Shown: positions 18,199 through 27,840, counted from the first letter of the stretch. The stretch is DNA of 64,000 nucleotides from Candidatus Altimarinota bacterium (GCA_028713325.1 JAQTON010000001.1:1-64000), one strand, 5' to 3'. Notes: generated from the sequence alone by a model not told the origin. Program-made: numbers and translations.

Positions 18199-18678
18199 AT
18201 GTCAATAATTTTAGGTATCGATCCGGGGACGACCACCGTCGGATTCGCTGTCATCGAAAAAAGCGGGAGAAATATATCAATTCTCAATTACGGAGTCATC
18301 ACCACTCCTCCGAAAATAGACATTGCACTGAAGCTCCAGGGTATAGCAAAAGATCTCGAAGACCTCATAGATATCTATCATCCAACGGTTTGCGGAATCG
18401 AAAAGCTTTTTTTCCTCAAGAATCTCAAGACGGGAATCGACGTGGCTCAGGCTCGCGGTGCAATTCTTCTTATCCTTCAGAGAAAAGGAATTTGCATTCA
18501 TGAGTTCACTCCTCTTCAGGTGAAGCGGGGAATTTCCGGAAACGGAGCCGCCAAAAAAGAGCAGGTACAGAATGCTTTGAAAATCATATTTCATCTTGAT
18601 GCCGTTCCAAAACCCGACGATGCGGCCGACGCGATTGCGATAGCCTATCTCGCGAGCTTGCAAAAAAACGGATTATAG
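18199..18678 (+). CDS. ruvC: Holliday junction endonuclease RuvC
   Basis: 159 residues. It resolves Holliday junctions with RuvAB. The RNase H-like active site is complete: Asp in LGIDPGTTTVG (residue 8), Glu in CGIEKLFF, and the Asp pair in PKPDDAADAIAIA. AQARGAILL and VKRGISGNGAAKKEQV match the family. No TGA codons. A TATAAT-like sequence sits just before the ATG, so the message may be nearly leaderless. Confidence 0.94.
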   Translation: MSIILGIDPGTTTVGFAVIEKSGRNISILNYGVITTPPKIDIALKLQGIAKDLEDLIDIYHPTVCGIEKLFFLKNLKTGIDVAQARGAILLILQRKGICIHEFTPLQVKRGISGNGAAKKEQVQNALKIIFHLDAVPKPDDAADAIAIAYLASLQKNGL

Positions 18679-18721
18679 ATACTATCTTTAGAAGTTTTTA
18701 TAACTTTTTCTTTTCTTTTCT

Positions 18722-19021
18722 ATGGCCTTCAATATACTCTTTTCCCAGTATGGAGATATGATCGAGGCTCGAATCCATGATGGAAAGAGTCCCGGTTGCG
18801 AGCTTATCAAGTGAGTGAAAGGAAAAATCTGAGACGTATTCTCTCAGAAACTCGGTTCTCTTCGTATTCCGATTCATCTGGTACGCGAAGAATGAGGGGA
18901 GTTTATGACAAACAATCTGAAACTGTTTAATGAAATTCTTGACATTCCACCGATGGACGAACCCCTAAAAACAGACCCAGGTTTTTCTCTTTCGCCACAA
19001 AAAACAAAAGATACCATTTAA
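18722..19021 (+). CDS. Hypothetical protein with three recoded glycines
   Basis: A 99-residue reading frame visible only with TGA as Gly (three TGAs: IKGVKG, KIGDVF, REEGGEF). It begins MAFNILFSQYGDMIEARIHDG and ends in a Pro-rich segment. No membrane segment or family recognised. It lies between ruvC and alaS on the same strand. Confidence 0.65.
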
Positions 19022-19036
19022 TTTTTAAATACTTTT

Positions 19037-20863
19037 ATGCACATCACCTCCACAGAAATCCGTTCCAAATATCTGGAGTTTTTCAAATCCAAGGCTCACG
19101 CCATTATTCCATCTTCTTCGCTCGTGCCGGAGAACGATCCGTCCGTACTTTTCAATACCGCGGGGATGCAACCGCTCGTGCCGTATCTCCTCGGGGAGCG
19201 TCACCCGCTCGGAAAACGCATCGCGGATGTGCAGAAGTGTGTCAGAACCGGAGACATCGATGACGTCGGGGACGATACGCACCTGACTTTCTTCGAGATG
19301 CTCGGGAACTGGTCGCTCGGGGATTATTTCAAGGCCGATTCCATCGCGTGGTCATGGGAATTCTTGACCGACTCGAAATGGCTCGGACTCGACCCTCGGA
19401 TGATATCGGTCACGGTATTCGAAGGGGATAAAAACGCTCCGCTCGACGAAGAGAGTATCGCAATTTGGAAGGATGTTTGGAAGAAAAACGGACTCGATTT
19501 CGGTGACGAACGAATCGCGAAGCTTCCAGCAGAGGACAATTGGTGGGCGGCAGGACCGACCGGACCGTGCGGACCCGACACCGAGATATTTTACTATATG
19601 GGCGAAGGGCTTCCGCCTGAGGGTTCCAACAAGGGAACCGATTCCAAGATGTGGATGGAAATCTGGAACAATGTTTTCATGCAGTACAACCGTGTCGATG
19701 CGAATACGCTTATTCCGCTTCCCGCTCCGTGCGTCGATACGGGGATGGGACTCGAACGATGTACCGTGGCGCTCAATCACATGAAGTCGGTCTATGAAAC
19801 GGATCTTTTCGCTCCCGTGCTTGCCCGAATTAAGGAGATTGTCGGTGCTGGAAACTACGTCGAAAAATCCGCTCGCATTATCGCCGACCATATCCGAGCA
19901 GCGACGCATATGATAGCGGACGGAGTCGTTCCGAAGAATGTCGACCAAGGCTACATCCTCCGCAGACTCATCCGTCGTGCGATTCGCGAGTTCTACAAGA
20001 TGAACTACGAGCAACCGGTTATTGCCGAGATTGCGAAAATGTACATCGTGCAGTTTGAATGAATCTACGACAGTGTGCGGGTAAATAATGGGAAGATTCT
20101 GGAGGAACTGAGTGCGGAAGAGGGAAGATTCGGAAAAACCTTGAAAGATGGAATCAAAGAATTCGAGAAACTTGTTCGAGGATTCGCTATGGCATTTGAA
20201 CGAAGCGGTCAGAAAGTGACGACTATTTCTGGGGAAAAAGCTTTCCGTCTTTATGATACCTATGGTTTCCCTATTGAGATGACCGAGGAACTCGCTCGTG
20301 AAGCGGGATTTGGAGTCGATAAGACAGGTTTCAATAAAGCTTTTGAAAAACATCAAGAACTCTCCCGTACCTCCTCTGAAGGGAAGTTTAAGTGAGGACT
20401 CGCGGATTCCGGAACGGAAACGACGGAGCTTCATACGGCGACGCATCTCCTCCTTGCAGGACTCAGGAAAGTCCTCGGAGACCATGTCATGCAGGCAGGG
20501 TCCAATATTACCACCGAACGGCTTCGATTCGATTTTACGCACGCAGAGAAAGTAACTCCCGAACAATTGAAGGCGGTGGAGGGGTATGTGAATGGTGCCA
20601 TCCGTGCAAATGCGACGATGACCATGCAGGAAGTTCCGAAAGAAGAAGCGAAAACTTCGGGAGTGGTCGGAAGCTTCTGGGAGAAGTATCCGGATATCGT
20701 GAAAGTGTACACCATGACTGGATCCGACGGGGTTATCTATACCCGAGAGCTTTGCGGAGGTCCGCATATCGAGACAACTGCTCAGATGGGGACATTTAAA
20801 ATCCAGAAAGAAGAAGCGTCCGGGGCGGGAGTGAGGCGAATAAAGGCAGTATTGGAGAAATAG
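19037..20863 (+). CDS. alaS: Alanyl-tRNA synthetase, short form lacking the C-Ala domain
   Basis: 608 residues. Class II synthetase charging tRNA-Ala. The N-terminal aminoacylation domain is complete (FFKSKAHAIIPSSSLVP, FNTAGMQPLVPYLLG, the DDVGDDTHLTFFEMLGNWSLGDYF block), followed by the tRNA-recognition region and the editing domain with zinc-site residues HTATHLL and CGGPH. It ends right after GVRRIKAVLEK. Bacterial AlaRS is usually about 875 residues, so the coiled-coil and C-Ala domains are missing. Two TGA codons (QFE-G-IYDS and FK-G-GLADSG) join three pieces. Confidence 0.94.
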
Positions 20864-20960
20864 TTTGCAAAAATAAATTAGTTCATATAATTAAGGAAAG
20901 ACAAAATTTATTTCGCAGGAGCATTTCCCTCGGCAGTAACTATTTTTTAATTTTTCTTTT

Positions 20961-21371
20961 ATGTCCATTCTCAACTCCGTAGAACTTTTCGATTCTCTCA
21001 GTGACAGTGAAAGAAACACTCTTTCGCTCTTTTGTCAGGAAAGACTCGTCCATAGCGGAGAAGTGCTTTTCTACGAATGAGACGATGCCGTAGCACTCTA
21101 CGTGGTAAAGCGGGGATCACTCAAAGCATACAAGGAACGTTCGGATGGAGAAAAAGTTCTCGGGTATATAGGAACGTGAGAACTTGCCGGAGAGATGGCA
21201 CTTTTCGATCCAAGTGCTCCAAAGATTCGCATAGCAAGCGTGCGAGCCGTTGATGATACGCTCCTTCTTGTTATTATGGATTATGCCATTCTTGAGCTTT
21301 CAAAAAAACACCCGGAGATATATGGGAAGATTGCTCAGATAATAATGAAGCGAAAAACAATCGCTCTGTAA
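20961..21371 (+). CDS. Cyclic-nucleotide-binding-domain protein
   Basis: 136 residues, visible only with TGA=Gly. It forms one CRP-type cNMP-binding beta barrel: GEVLFYEGDDAVALYVVKRGSLKAYK, then GTGELAGEMALFD, the phosphate-binding cassette region, then VRAVDDTLLLVI and a C-terminal helix. There is no helix-turn-helix domain, so it is not a CRP-like regulator by itself. The usual Arg of the cassette is not evident, so nucleotide binding is uncertain. It stands alone between alaS and infA. Confidence 0.85.
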
Positions 21372-21451
21372 TATACTCATATATCGCTTCTTAATTCCCT
21401 CTCCTTTTGGGAGAGGGTTAGAGGGAGGGCAAAAGAAAATTATAAAAAGAT

Positions 21452-21479
21452 TTGCAATAATCACTTTTTTTTATACAAT
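21452..21479 (+). promoter_or_regulatory. Promoter of the infA-rpoA ribosomal operon
   Basis: TTGCAA at 21452-21457 and TACAAT at 21474-21479, spaced 16 bp, 45 bp before infA. Confidence 0.6.
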
Positions 21480-21523
21480 ACGCGAGCTCATTTTTTAATT
21501 CTCTTCATTTTTGACTTATCCCT

Positions 21524-21784
21524 ATGGGAAGTAACGACCAAGACTCCAGAAAACAAAAAGAAGATAAAATCGAAGTTGAGGGAACGATTGTAAAGACCCT
21601 CCCCGGCGCTATTTTTGAGGTTAAGCTCCCGGATGATTTTGGGGGCGGGGGAATGATTATACGAGCATATATTTCTGGCAAGATGCGAAAGAATTTTATA
21701 AATCTTATAGAAGGCGATACGGTTCTTGTAGAACTTACTCCCTATGATCTCTCTCGAGGTCGAATCGTTTTCCGTAAGAAATAA
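21524..21784 (+). CDS. infA: Translation initiation factor IF-1
   Basis: 86 residues. It binds the 30S A site during initiation. OB-fold motifs are present: [19 protein letters not shown], then [37 protein letters not shown]. It has a 12-residue acidic N-terminal extension and a small GGGG insertion in the loop that is usually NGH. No TGA codons. It opens the spc/alpha-like cluster. Confidence 0.95.
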   Translation: MGSNDQDSRKQKEDKIEVEGTIVKTLPGAIFEVKLPDDFGGGGMIIRAYISGKMRKNFINLIEGDTVLVELTPYDLSRGRIVFRKK

Positions 21785-21833
21785 ATCTTCCTATATATAA
21801 GGAGTTTACGAATATTTACTATCTTTTTTCTCT

Positions 21834-21947
21834 ATGAAAGTTCGTCCATCTGTTAAAAAAATGTGTGATCACTGTTCCGTTATCCGCCGAAAGGGGGTAG
21901 TTCGAGTGATTTGCGAGAATCCAAAACATAAACAACGACAAGGGTAA
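21834..21947 (+). CDS. rpmJ: 50S ribosomal protein L36
   Basis: 37 residues ([21 protein letters not shown]...). The zinc ligands CxxC and the later C and H ([13 protein letters not shown]) are intact. It lies between infA and rpsM in the conserved alpha-operon order. Confidence 0.95.
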   Translation: MKVRPSVKKMCDHCSVIRRKGVVRVICENPKHKQRQG

Positions 21948-21985
21948 TACCTATCTATTTTTAGTTCCAATATTTCTTTTTTATT

Positions 21986-22351
21986 ATGGTTCGAATAGCC
22001 GGAGTTAATCTCCCGAACGGAAAGCATGCTGATATCGCTCTTATGTACCTTTATGGAGTAGGACGACCTCTCGCGATTACTATTCTTGATACTCTCGGTA
22101 TTGAGAAAACTACGAAGATCGACCTTCTTTCCGAAGGAGATCTTGATAGAATTCGAGATGAACTGAAGAAGTTTGTTATTGAAGGAGATCTTCGTCGAGA
22201 AGTATCAACGAATATCAAACGATTTCAGGAAATCAACTGTTACCGTGGTATGCGTCATAAGAAACGACTTCCCGTTCGAGGACAGAGAACGAAGACAAAT
22301 GCTCGTACTCGTAAAGGGAAGGCGGTTGCTATCGCCGGTAAGAAGAAATAA
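21986..22351 (+). CDS. rpsM: 30S ribosomal protein S13
   Basis: 121 residues. Head protein of the small subunit contacting the P-site tRNA. Begins [14 protein letters not shown], has [27 protein letters not shown] and a basic tail. No TGA codon. Its stop codon abuts copy B of the palindromic element, which separates it from rpsK. Confidence 0.96.
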   Translation: MVRIAGVNLPNGKHADIALMYLYGVGRPLAITILDTLGIEKTTKIDLLSEGDLDRIRDELKKFVIEGDLRREVSTNIKRFQEINCYRGMRHKKRLPVRGQRTKTNARTRKGKAVAIAGKKK

Positions 22352-22469
22352 GAATTCTGTAAAATACGAACTTTGAGCTTAAATCTCCGATTCCTCGTTC
22401 TCCGTACAGTTGTACGGTTCACTCCGGGTCTCGATTTGCACTCAAATTTCATTATTTTCCAAGAATTCT
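22351..22469 (-). repeat. Palindromic element, copy B, intergenic (rpsM-rpsK)
   Basis: A 119-bp element with flanking AGAATTCT inverted repeats and a central CCGTAC/GTACGG hairpin. It is homologous to the uvrA and glycosyltransferase copies and lies inside the ribosomal operon. Confidence 0.85.
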
Positions 22470-22510
22470 CTCCATTCAATTAAAAAAACTAATAACTAAT
22501 AACTCTATTT

Positions 22511-22900
22511 ATGGCAAAGGTTTTGAAACGTTCCAAGAAGACCCGCAGAAATATCTCCGAAGGGGTGGTTTCTATTAATGCAAGTCTCAATAATACTCAC
22601 GTCGTTGTTTCTGATAAGGACGGACAAGTTCTCTCTTGGGCAACCGGTGGAAGTGCTGGATTTAAGGGGGCTCGCGAAGCGACTCCGTATGCTGCTCAGA
22701 TTACTTCTGAAAGTGCGGTTTCCAAAGCAAAAACACTCCATGGTCTTGAAAAGGCTATCGTATACGTGAAAGGAATCGGTGCCGGTCGAGAACAAGCTAT
22801 TCGAGGTATTATCAATTCATGAGTAGACCTTACTGCCATCTATGATATCACTCCTGTTCCGCACAATGGATGTCGTAAGAAAAAAGTTCGAAAACTCTAA
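22511..22900 (+). CDS. rpsK: 30S ribosomal protein S11
   Basis: 129 residues. Platform protein near the Shine-Dalgarno/anti-SD helix. SINASLNNTHVVVSDKDG, FKGAREATPYAAQ, GLEKAIVYVKGIGAGREQAIRG and the C-terminal ITPVPHNGCRKKKVRKL are standard. The Gly in INS-G-VDLTAIYDITP is a TGA, one of only two recoded positions in this ribosomal cluster. The start at 22511 follows an AACTAATAACT leader with no Shine-Dalgarno. Confidence 0.96.
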
Positions 22901-22929
22901 TTCTCATCTCTTAATTTAATCTTTTCATT

Positions 22930-23556
22930 ATGCGTTTTACTGGTCCGAAGATGAAGCTTTGCCGAAGAGAAGGTATTAACCTTTTCGGTTCTGAAAAATA
23001 TGATCTCTCCCAAAATCACCGAAAACTTCTTGGTGGAAAGTTTGGAAAAACTTCCGAATTTGGAGTACAGCTTCGTAAGAAGCAAGCTGCAAAAAGAATG
23101 TATGGAGTAAGTGAAAAACAATTCGCTGCCTACTATGCTCGAGCTCTTAAAACAAAGGGTGTTACCGGAGAAGCTATGCTTCAGGCTCTCGAACTTCGTC
23201 TCGACAATGTTGTTTTCAAATCAAACTTTGCCCGAACGATTATGCAGGCTCGTCAGTTCGTGGGACATGCTCATTTCCATGTAAACGGAAAAAAAGTAAA
23301 TATCCCGTCTTACAGTGTAAAAATCGGAGATGTTATCTCTCTTCGAGAAAAGATGAAAGAATCCCCTCTTTATAAGACGCTCGTGGAAGAATTCGGAGAG
23401 TTCGTTAAAAAGAATTCCGCAGGAACTATCACGACGGCTAAATGGCTCACTGTCGATGCAAACAAACTTACTATCACTGTAAAAGCACTTCCACAAAAAG
23501 AAGATTTCGATCAGGTGATCGATATCCAAAAGATTATAGAGTTTTACTCAAAATAA
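22930..23556 (+). CDS. rpsD: 30S ribosomal protein S4
   Basis: 208 residues. Primary 16S rRNA-binding protein. GPKMKLCRREGINLFG, KKQAAKRMYGVSEKQFAAYYARA and the S4 domain RLDNVVFKSNFARTIMQARQFVGHAHFHVNGKKVNIPSY are canonical. No zinc-finger Cys cluster at the N-terminus and no TGA codon. Confidence 0.96.
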   Translation: MRFTGPKMKLCRREGINLFGSEKYDLSQNHRKLLGGKFGKTSEFGVQLRKKQAAKRMYGVSEKQFAAYYARALKTKGVTGEAMLQALELRLDNVVFKSNFARTIMQARQFVGHAHFHVNGKKVNIPSYSVKIGDVISLREKMKESPLYKTLVEEFGEFVKKNSAGTITTAKWLTVDANKLTITVKALPQKEDFDQVIDIQKIIEFYSK

Positions 23557-23612
23557 TCGAATACATTCGACAATCCCGTTTCTATTTTTGTTATTTATAT
23601 AACCAACGTTAT

Positions 23613-24593
23613 ATGCACATAATCCACCACACTATCGGGGTTCCCAAGATTATAAAAAAATCAATTGATACCAATGAAGCACATTTCTCTGTAGGACCAC
23701 TTCCGAGTGGATATGGTGTTACTATCGGAAATTCTCTCCGTCGTGTGATGCTTTCTTCTATTCCGGGAGCTCGTGTTACCGGTATCAAGGTTAAGGGTAT
23801 CACTCACGAATATGCAACTCTTCCCGGTATTAAAGACAGCATCCTTGATATTATGCTCAATTTGAAAAACCTCGTAGCACTGAAAACAGATTCTGAAATC
23901 GAATGGGTTCACCTCGTGAAATCAAAAGCAGGAGTTGTTACCGCTGGAGATATCAAGACCAGTGCAGGAGTTACCATTCTCAATCCTCTCATGGTTATCA
24001 CCGAGATTGACCGAGATGGATTTGAACTCAATATGAGCATCCGTATCGAAAAAGGAGTGGGGTATATGGGAATCGAAGAACTCAAGAAACGAGAAGAAGA
24101 CGTTCATGTTCTTCTCCTCGATGCAAACTTTTCTCCGGTTCAGAGTGTAAAATATGAAGTTTCCAGTATCCGTTTTGGAGAAATGACTAATCTTGATTCT
24201 CTTGATATCACTGTTAAAACGAATGGTGTTATGAGTCCGGAAGACGTACTTCGTTTCTCTGGAGATATGCTTACTTCCTACTTCGGACTCTTCAATGAAG
24301 AAGGTCTTCAGATCGAAGGCGAATTTATTGGAAATATCAAGGAAATTATCGAAAAAGAAAAACAAGAAGTAAAATCAGAACTCGAGAAAGAAACCTATAC
24401 TCCAATCGAAATCATGGGACTTTCTCCTCGTACGCTCAACGCTCTCGTAAATGGAGATATCCTTTCCATCGAACAATTGATACGATGTACGGAGGCAAAA
24501 CTTTCTTCTATAAAAGGATTCGGAAAGAAGGCTATGACCGAAGTTCGAGATGCTCTTCGAGAGCGAGGATTCAAACTTCTCGGAGACGATTAA
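23613..24593 (+). CDS. rpoA: DNA-directed RNA polymerase subunit alpha
   Basis: 326 residues. The N-terminal assembly domain has LPSGYGVTIGNSLRRVMLSSIPGARVTGIKVKGI. The C-terminal domain, from about residue 245 (IMGLSPRTLNALVNGDILSIEQLI...IKGFGKKAMTEVRDALRERG), contacts promoters and activators. The ATG at 23613 gives the expected N-terminus; an upstream in-frame start overlapping rpsD is rejected. No TGA codon. Confidence 0.96.
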   Translation: MHIIHHTIGVPKIIKKSIDTNEAHFSVGPLPSGYGVTIGNSLRRVMLSSIPGARVTGIKVKGITHEYATLPGIKDSILDIMLNLKNLVALKTDSEIEWVHLVKSKAGVVTAGDIKTSAGVTILNPLMVITEIDRDGFELNMSIRIEKGVGYMGIEELKKREEDVHVLLLDANFSPVQSVKYEVSSIRFGEMTNLDSLDITVKTNGVMSPEDVLRFSGDMLTSYFGLFNEEGLQIEGEFIGNIKEIIEKEKQEVKSELEKETYTPIEIMGLSPRTLNALVNGDILSIEQLIRCTEAKLSSIKGFGKKAMTEVRDALRERGFKLLGDD

Positions 24594-24640
24594 TTTAGAA
24601 AATTCCTGAAAAAACCACTAATCAATAACTATTCCCTATT

Positions 24641-25012
24641 ATGCGACATCGCGTTAGAAAAAACCTTCACTTCAAGAAAAAGGACGTTGATCATCGAAAT
24701 TCGATGCTCCGAAGTCTTATGACGAGTCTTTTCACTCATAAGTCTCTTATGACAACAGAGAAACGAGCAGAAGCCGTAACTCCTTTTGTTGATACTCTTA
24801 TCAATGTGGTAAACTCGGTAACCAGTGATCAAGACAAGATGAACGCTATCCGACGAGTGGGGGAATATCTTTTCACGAAGGAATCTTCCATCGCACTTTT
24901 CGAACAGGTTGCTCCGAAGTATAAAGGAAAAACTTCCGGATTCACTCGAATCACTCCTATCAAGTATCGAACGGGAGATAACGCAAAGCTTGTTAAACTC
25001 GAACTCTTCTAA
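24641..25012 (+). CDS. rplQ: 50S ribosomal protein L17
   Basis: 123 residues starting MRHRVRKNLHFKKKDVDHRNSM, the standard L17 N-terminus, with MTSLFTHKSLMTTEKRAEAV. It ends the alpha-operon part of the cluster. No TGA codon. Confidence 0.95.
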   Translation: MRHRVRKNLHFKKKDVDHRNSMLRSLMTSLFTHKSLMTTEKRAEAVTPFVDTLINVVNSVTSDQDKMNAIRRVGEYLFTKESSIALFEQVAPKYKGKTSGFTRITPIKYRTGDNAKLVKLELF

Positions 25013-25038
25013 ATTTTACCCATTTGTTCCCTATTTTT

Positions 25039-25470
25039 ATGAAAACTCTTACACCTACACAGATTCCTCTTGATGCCCGAAAGTGGTACATCGTGGATGC
25101 AAAAGGTCAGACTCTCGGACGACTCGCGTCAAGACTCGCAACTATTATCTCTGGAAAGAATCGTGTTGATTTCTCTCCACACATGGATAATGGTGACTAT
25201 GTTATTATCCTCAATACGAAAGAAATTGCCGTAACGGGAGATAAGGAAGAAGCAAAACTCTACCGAACGCATTCCGGACATATGGGACATCTGAAAGAGG
25301 TAAAGCTTTCAAGACTTCGTGCAGAAAAACCAAACAAGATTTTGGAACATGCCATCTCTGGAATGCTTCCAAAAAACCGTCTTCGTCAGGGGATGATGCT
25401 TCGATTGAAACTCGTTGACGGAGCAACTCACGGATACGAATCACAGAATCCAATTACCATCACTCTTTAA
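25039..25470 (+). CDS. rplM: 50S ribosomal protein L13
   Basis: 143 residues. WYIVDAKGQTLGRLAS, LNTKEIAVTGDKEEAKLYRTHSGHMGHLKEV and HAISGMLPKNRLRQGMM are canonical. The start at 25039 is preferred over 25024 because the first five residues upstream are not family-like. It directly precedes rpsI, as in most bacteria. Confidence 0.95.
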   Translation: MKTLTPTQIPLDARKWYIVDAKGQTLGRLASRLATIISGKNRVDFSPHMDNGDYVIILNTKEIAVTGDKEEAKLYRTHSGHMGHLKEVKLSRLRAEKPNKILEHAISGMLPKNRLRQGMMLRLKLVDGATHGYESQNPITITL

Positions 25471-25498
25471 TTATATATATCTCTAATCAGTAGATTTT

Positions 25499-25894
25499 AT
25501 GGCAGATAAAAAGTACATTTACGCTATCGGACGCCGAAAAACAGCAACCGCTCAAGTTCGTCTTTTCGTCGGATCAGGAACATCAGAAATCAACGGAAAA
25601 CCGATGAATGAGTACATTCATCGAAGTGACCTTTTCGCGGTGCTTCTTGCCCCACTCAAGACTCTCGGGGTACAGGATAAGTACCACTTCTCAGTAACGG
25701 TTGAGGGTTCCGGAGAACATTCTCAGGCTGAAGCTATTCGTCTCGGTATCGCACGTGCTCTCGTTCTCGAAAATGCTACTGCCAGAAAATCTCTCAAAGA
25801 TGAAGGATTCCTCAAACGAGATTCTCGAATCGTTGAACGTAAAAAACCAGGACTTCATAAAGCTCGAAAAGCTTCCCAATGGTCTAAACGATAA
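25499..25894 (+). CDS. rpsI: 30S ribosomal protein S9
   Basis: 131 residues. YAIGRRKTATAQVRLFVGSG at the start and KKPGLHKARKASQWSKR at the end; the terminal Lys-Arg reaches the P-site tRNA anticodon. No TGA codon. Confidence 0.95.
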   Translation: MADKKYIYAIGRRKTATAQVRLFVGSGTSEINGKPMNEYIHRSDLFAVLLAPLKTLGVQDKYHFSVTVEGSGEHSQAEAIRLGIARALVLENATARKSLKDEGFLKRDSRIVERKKPGLHKARKASQWSKR

Positions 25895-25930
25895 AATATT
25901 TTTCTTAATTATTCATTATAAATTCCCCTC

Positions 25931-26350
25931 ATGCCTACTATTAGCCAACTGGTAAAAAATCCTCGTCGAGATAAGACTCGTAAGAGTAAATCTCCTGCTC
26001 TTCAGGTTATCAAGAATAGCATCAAGAGAAAAACTCTTGCACTTTCTTGTCCTCAGAAACGAGGAGTATGTACGAAAGTATATACTATGACTCCAAAGAA
26101 ACCGAACTCAGCACTTCGAAAAGTGGCAAAGATTCGTCTTACTAACGGGTATGAGGTAATCTCTTACATCGGAGGGGAATGACACAATCTTCAAGAGCAT
26201 TCCGTGGTTATGATTCGTGGAGGTCGTGTGAAGGATCTACCGGGAGTTCGATACCATATCGTTCGTGGGGTTCTCGATAGTCAGGGGGTGGATAAACGTA
26301 ACCAGAGCCGAAGTCATTACGGAGCAAAGAAACCAAAAGCAAAGAAATAA
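25931..26350 (+). CDS. rpsL: 30S ribosomal protein S12
   Basis: 139 residues. Decoding-centre protein. [49 protein letters not shown] and [16 protein letters not shown] are standard. The Gly in YIGGEGHNLQEHS is a TGA codon at a position that is Gly in nearly all S12 proteins. It lies with rpsG but not with fusA, which is 35 kb away. Confidence 0.96.
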
Positions 26351-26419
26351 TCTACACTTCACTCTAACCCTCTTCCAAGAGGCGAGGGAATAACAAACTA
26401 ACAACTAATAACTATTCAT

Positions 26420-26872
26420 ATGAGTACGAAAGGAACTATCATCGCAGTCAAAAATGAGAGAATTGCAAAATTTGCAAACTATATCATGAAAGCAGGAAAG
26501 AAAACCCTTGCTATGAAGATTCTCTCCAATACTTTTGAGGCCATGAAGAAAAAGGGTCATGAAAATCCGGAAGAAGTTTTCGAAAAAGCATTCGAGAATG
26601 TTATGCCACGAATCGAGGTTCGTCCAAAACGAGTCGGTGGATCTATCTACCAAGTTCCTCAGGAAGTGAAACCGAAACGTCAATTCGCTCTTGCGGTTCG
26701 TTGGATTCTTGCTTCTGCTCGTGCTAAGAGCGGTGGTGAATTCTCTAACTTTCTTGCTCAAGAACTCATCGAAGCATCCCAGGAGACTGGAAATGCGGTA
26801 AAGAAGAAACTTGAAACGTACAAGATGGCTGAGGCAAACAAGGCTTTTGCTCGATTCGCTACGAATAGATAA
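26420..26872 (+). CDS. rpsG: 30S ribosomal protein S7
   Basis: 150 residues. Head protein that nucleates 16S 3'-domain assembly. FANYIMKAGKKTLAMKIL, EVRPKRVGGSIYQVPQEVKPKRQFALAVRWI and a C-terminal KMAEANKAFARFATNR are canonical. No TGA codon. Its leader carries the AACTAATAACT motif also seen before rpsK. Confidence 0.95.
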   Translation: MSTKGTIIAVKNERIAKFANYIMKAGKKTLAMKILSNTFEAMKKKGHENPEEVFEKAFENVMPRIEVRPKRVGGSIYQVPQEVKPKRQFALAVRWILASARAKSGGEFSNFLAQELIEASQETGNAVKKKLETYKMAEANKAFARFATNR

Positions 26873-26906
26873 TCAAAAAAAACTATAATTATTAATTTTT
26901 TCTATT

Positions 26907-27179
26907 ATGGCTCATAAAAAAGCACAAGGTTCCACCGCCAACGGTCGTGATTCGGTCGCGAAACGTCTTGGGGTAAAAGTATATGGTGAACAACCGGTAC
27001 TTGCCGGAGGTATTATCATCCGTCAGAAAGGGAATAAATTTTGGCCTGGTGAAAATGTACAACAGGGTCATGATTTCACTCTCTTCGCTACAAAAGCGGG
27101 ACTCGTTTCTTTTCAAGAGAAACGTAAGACTGGTTTTGATGGACGGGTGTATCGAGATATCTTTGTAAGCGTTAAATAA
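26907..27179 (+). CDS. rpmA: 50S ribosomal protein L27
   Basis: 90 residues. [42 protein letters not shown] matches L27, whose N-terminal tail approaches the peptidyl transferase centre. There is no N-terminal cleavage extension. The usual partner rplU (L21) is not adjacent. A strong terminator follows, ending the cluster. Confidence 0.95.
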   Translation: MAHKKAQGSTANGRDSVAKRLGVKVYGEQPVLAGGIIIRQKGNKFWPGENVQQGHDFTLFATKAGLVSFQEKRKTGFDGRVYRDIFVSVK

Positions 27180-27183
27180 CCTT

Positions 27184-27213
27184 AAAAACCCTCCGATTTT
27201 CGGAGGGTTTTTC
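27184..27213 (+). terminator. Terminator of the ribosomal cluster
   Basis: AAAAACCCTCCG-attt-TCGGAGGGTTTTT stem-loop with a T-run. Confidence 0.92.
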
Positions 27214-27228
27214 ATAATCAATTCTTTT

Positions 27229-27684
27229 ATGATTTCTATTATCACTGTTTCCGATTCCTCTGCTCACTTCCGCGAGCCAGTCGAGGAATATATCCATCGC
27301 CTGAAAGGGGTCGTTGAAGTAAGAAATATTAAGCCGGAGAAATCCGAGAACCCAGCTCTTATTCGCCAGAAAGAAAGCGGGCGGATTCTGGAGCTTCTCG
27401 GCAAACAAAAAGGGCTTATTATCTACTGCGATATAGGATCTGAGATTCTCTCGACCGAATCCCTTGCTCATATGGTCGAGAAATCCAAAATAACCCACCC
27501 AAACATCATTTTCGTTATATGAGGGGCATACTGAATAGATGAAAACATCCTCGCACCCTCCATACACAAAAGAATTTCTTTCTCTCCTATGACCTTCCCT
27601 CATTCACTTGCATTCCTGATGCTTCTCGAACAACTCTACCGAGTCGAGCAGATTCGGAAGAATACTGGGTACCATCACGGATAA
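27229..27684 (+). CDS. rlmH: 23S rRNA (pseudouridine1915-N3)-methyltransferase RlmH
   Basis: 151 residues. A SPOUT-class (trefoil knot) methyltransferase that modifies position 1915 of 23S rRNA, using SAM. FVIGGAYGIDENIL is the conserved glycine-rich SAM-binding loop, and SFSPMTFPHSLAFLMLLEQLYRVEQIRKNTGYHHG is the diagnostic C-terminus. The first G of GG and the G of AYG are both TGA codons, so the active-site loop is readable only under code 25. Confidence 0.95.
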
Positions 27685-27697
27685 CACCCTCATTTAA

Positions 27698-27812
27698 AAT
27701 TATTTCTCAGGTTCTTTTCTTCATTTGCTGTGGAACTCAACCATCCCGCTTTGCGGGATTGGGATTCAAACAGGTCCTCGCTTCATTTCGAAATAAAACC
27801 TGAGAAATAATT
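27698..27812. repeat. 115-bp element with 16-bp perfect terminal inverted repeats
   Basis: AATTATTTCTCAGGTT at 27698-27713 is exactly repeated inverted at 27797-27812. Inside is a second hairpin, ATCCCGC-ttt-GCGGGAT (about 27751-27767). It fills the gap between rlmH and the next gene. It could be a small non-autonomous element or a nested regulatory hairpin. Confidence 0.65.
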
Positions 27813-27840
27813 CATAATAAATATATCTTCTCTCATTCCC

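Noticed and set aside
21384-21430. ccctctccttttgggagagg near infA as a specific terminator or regulator
   Set aside because: This inverted sequence is a common dispersed repeat in bacterial genomes, and a weaker relative lies at 26362. It may stop transcription, but no T-run follows.
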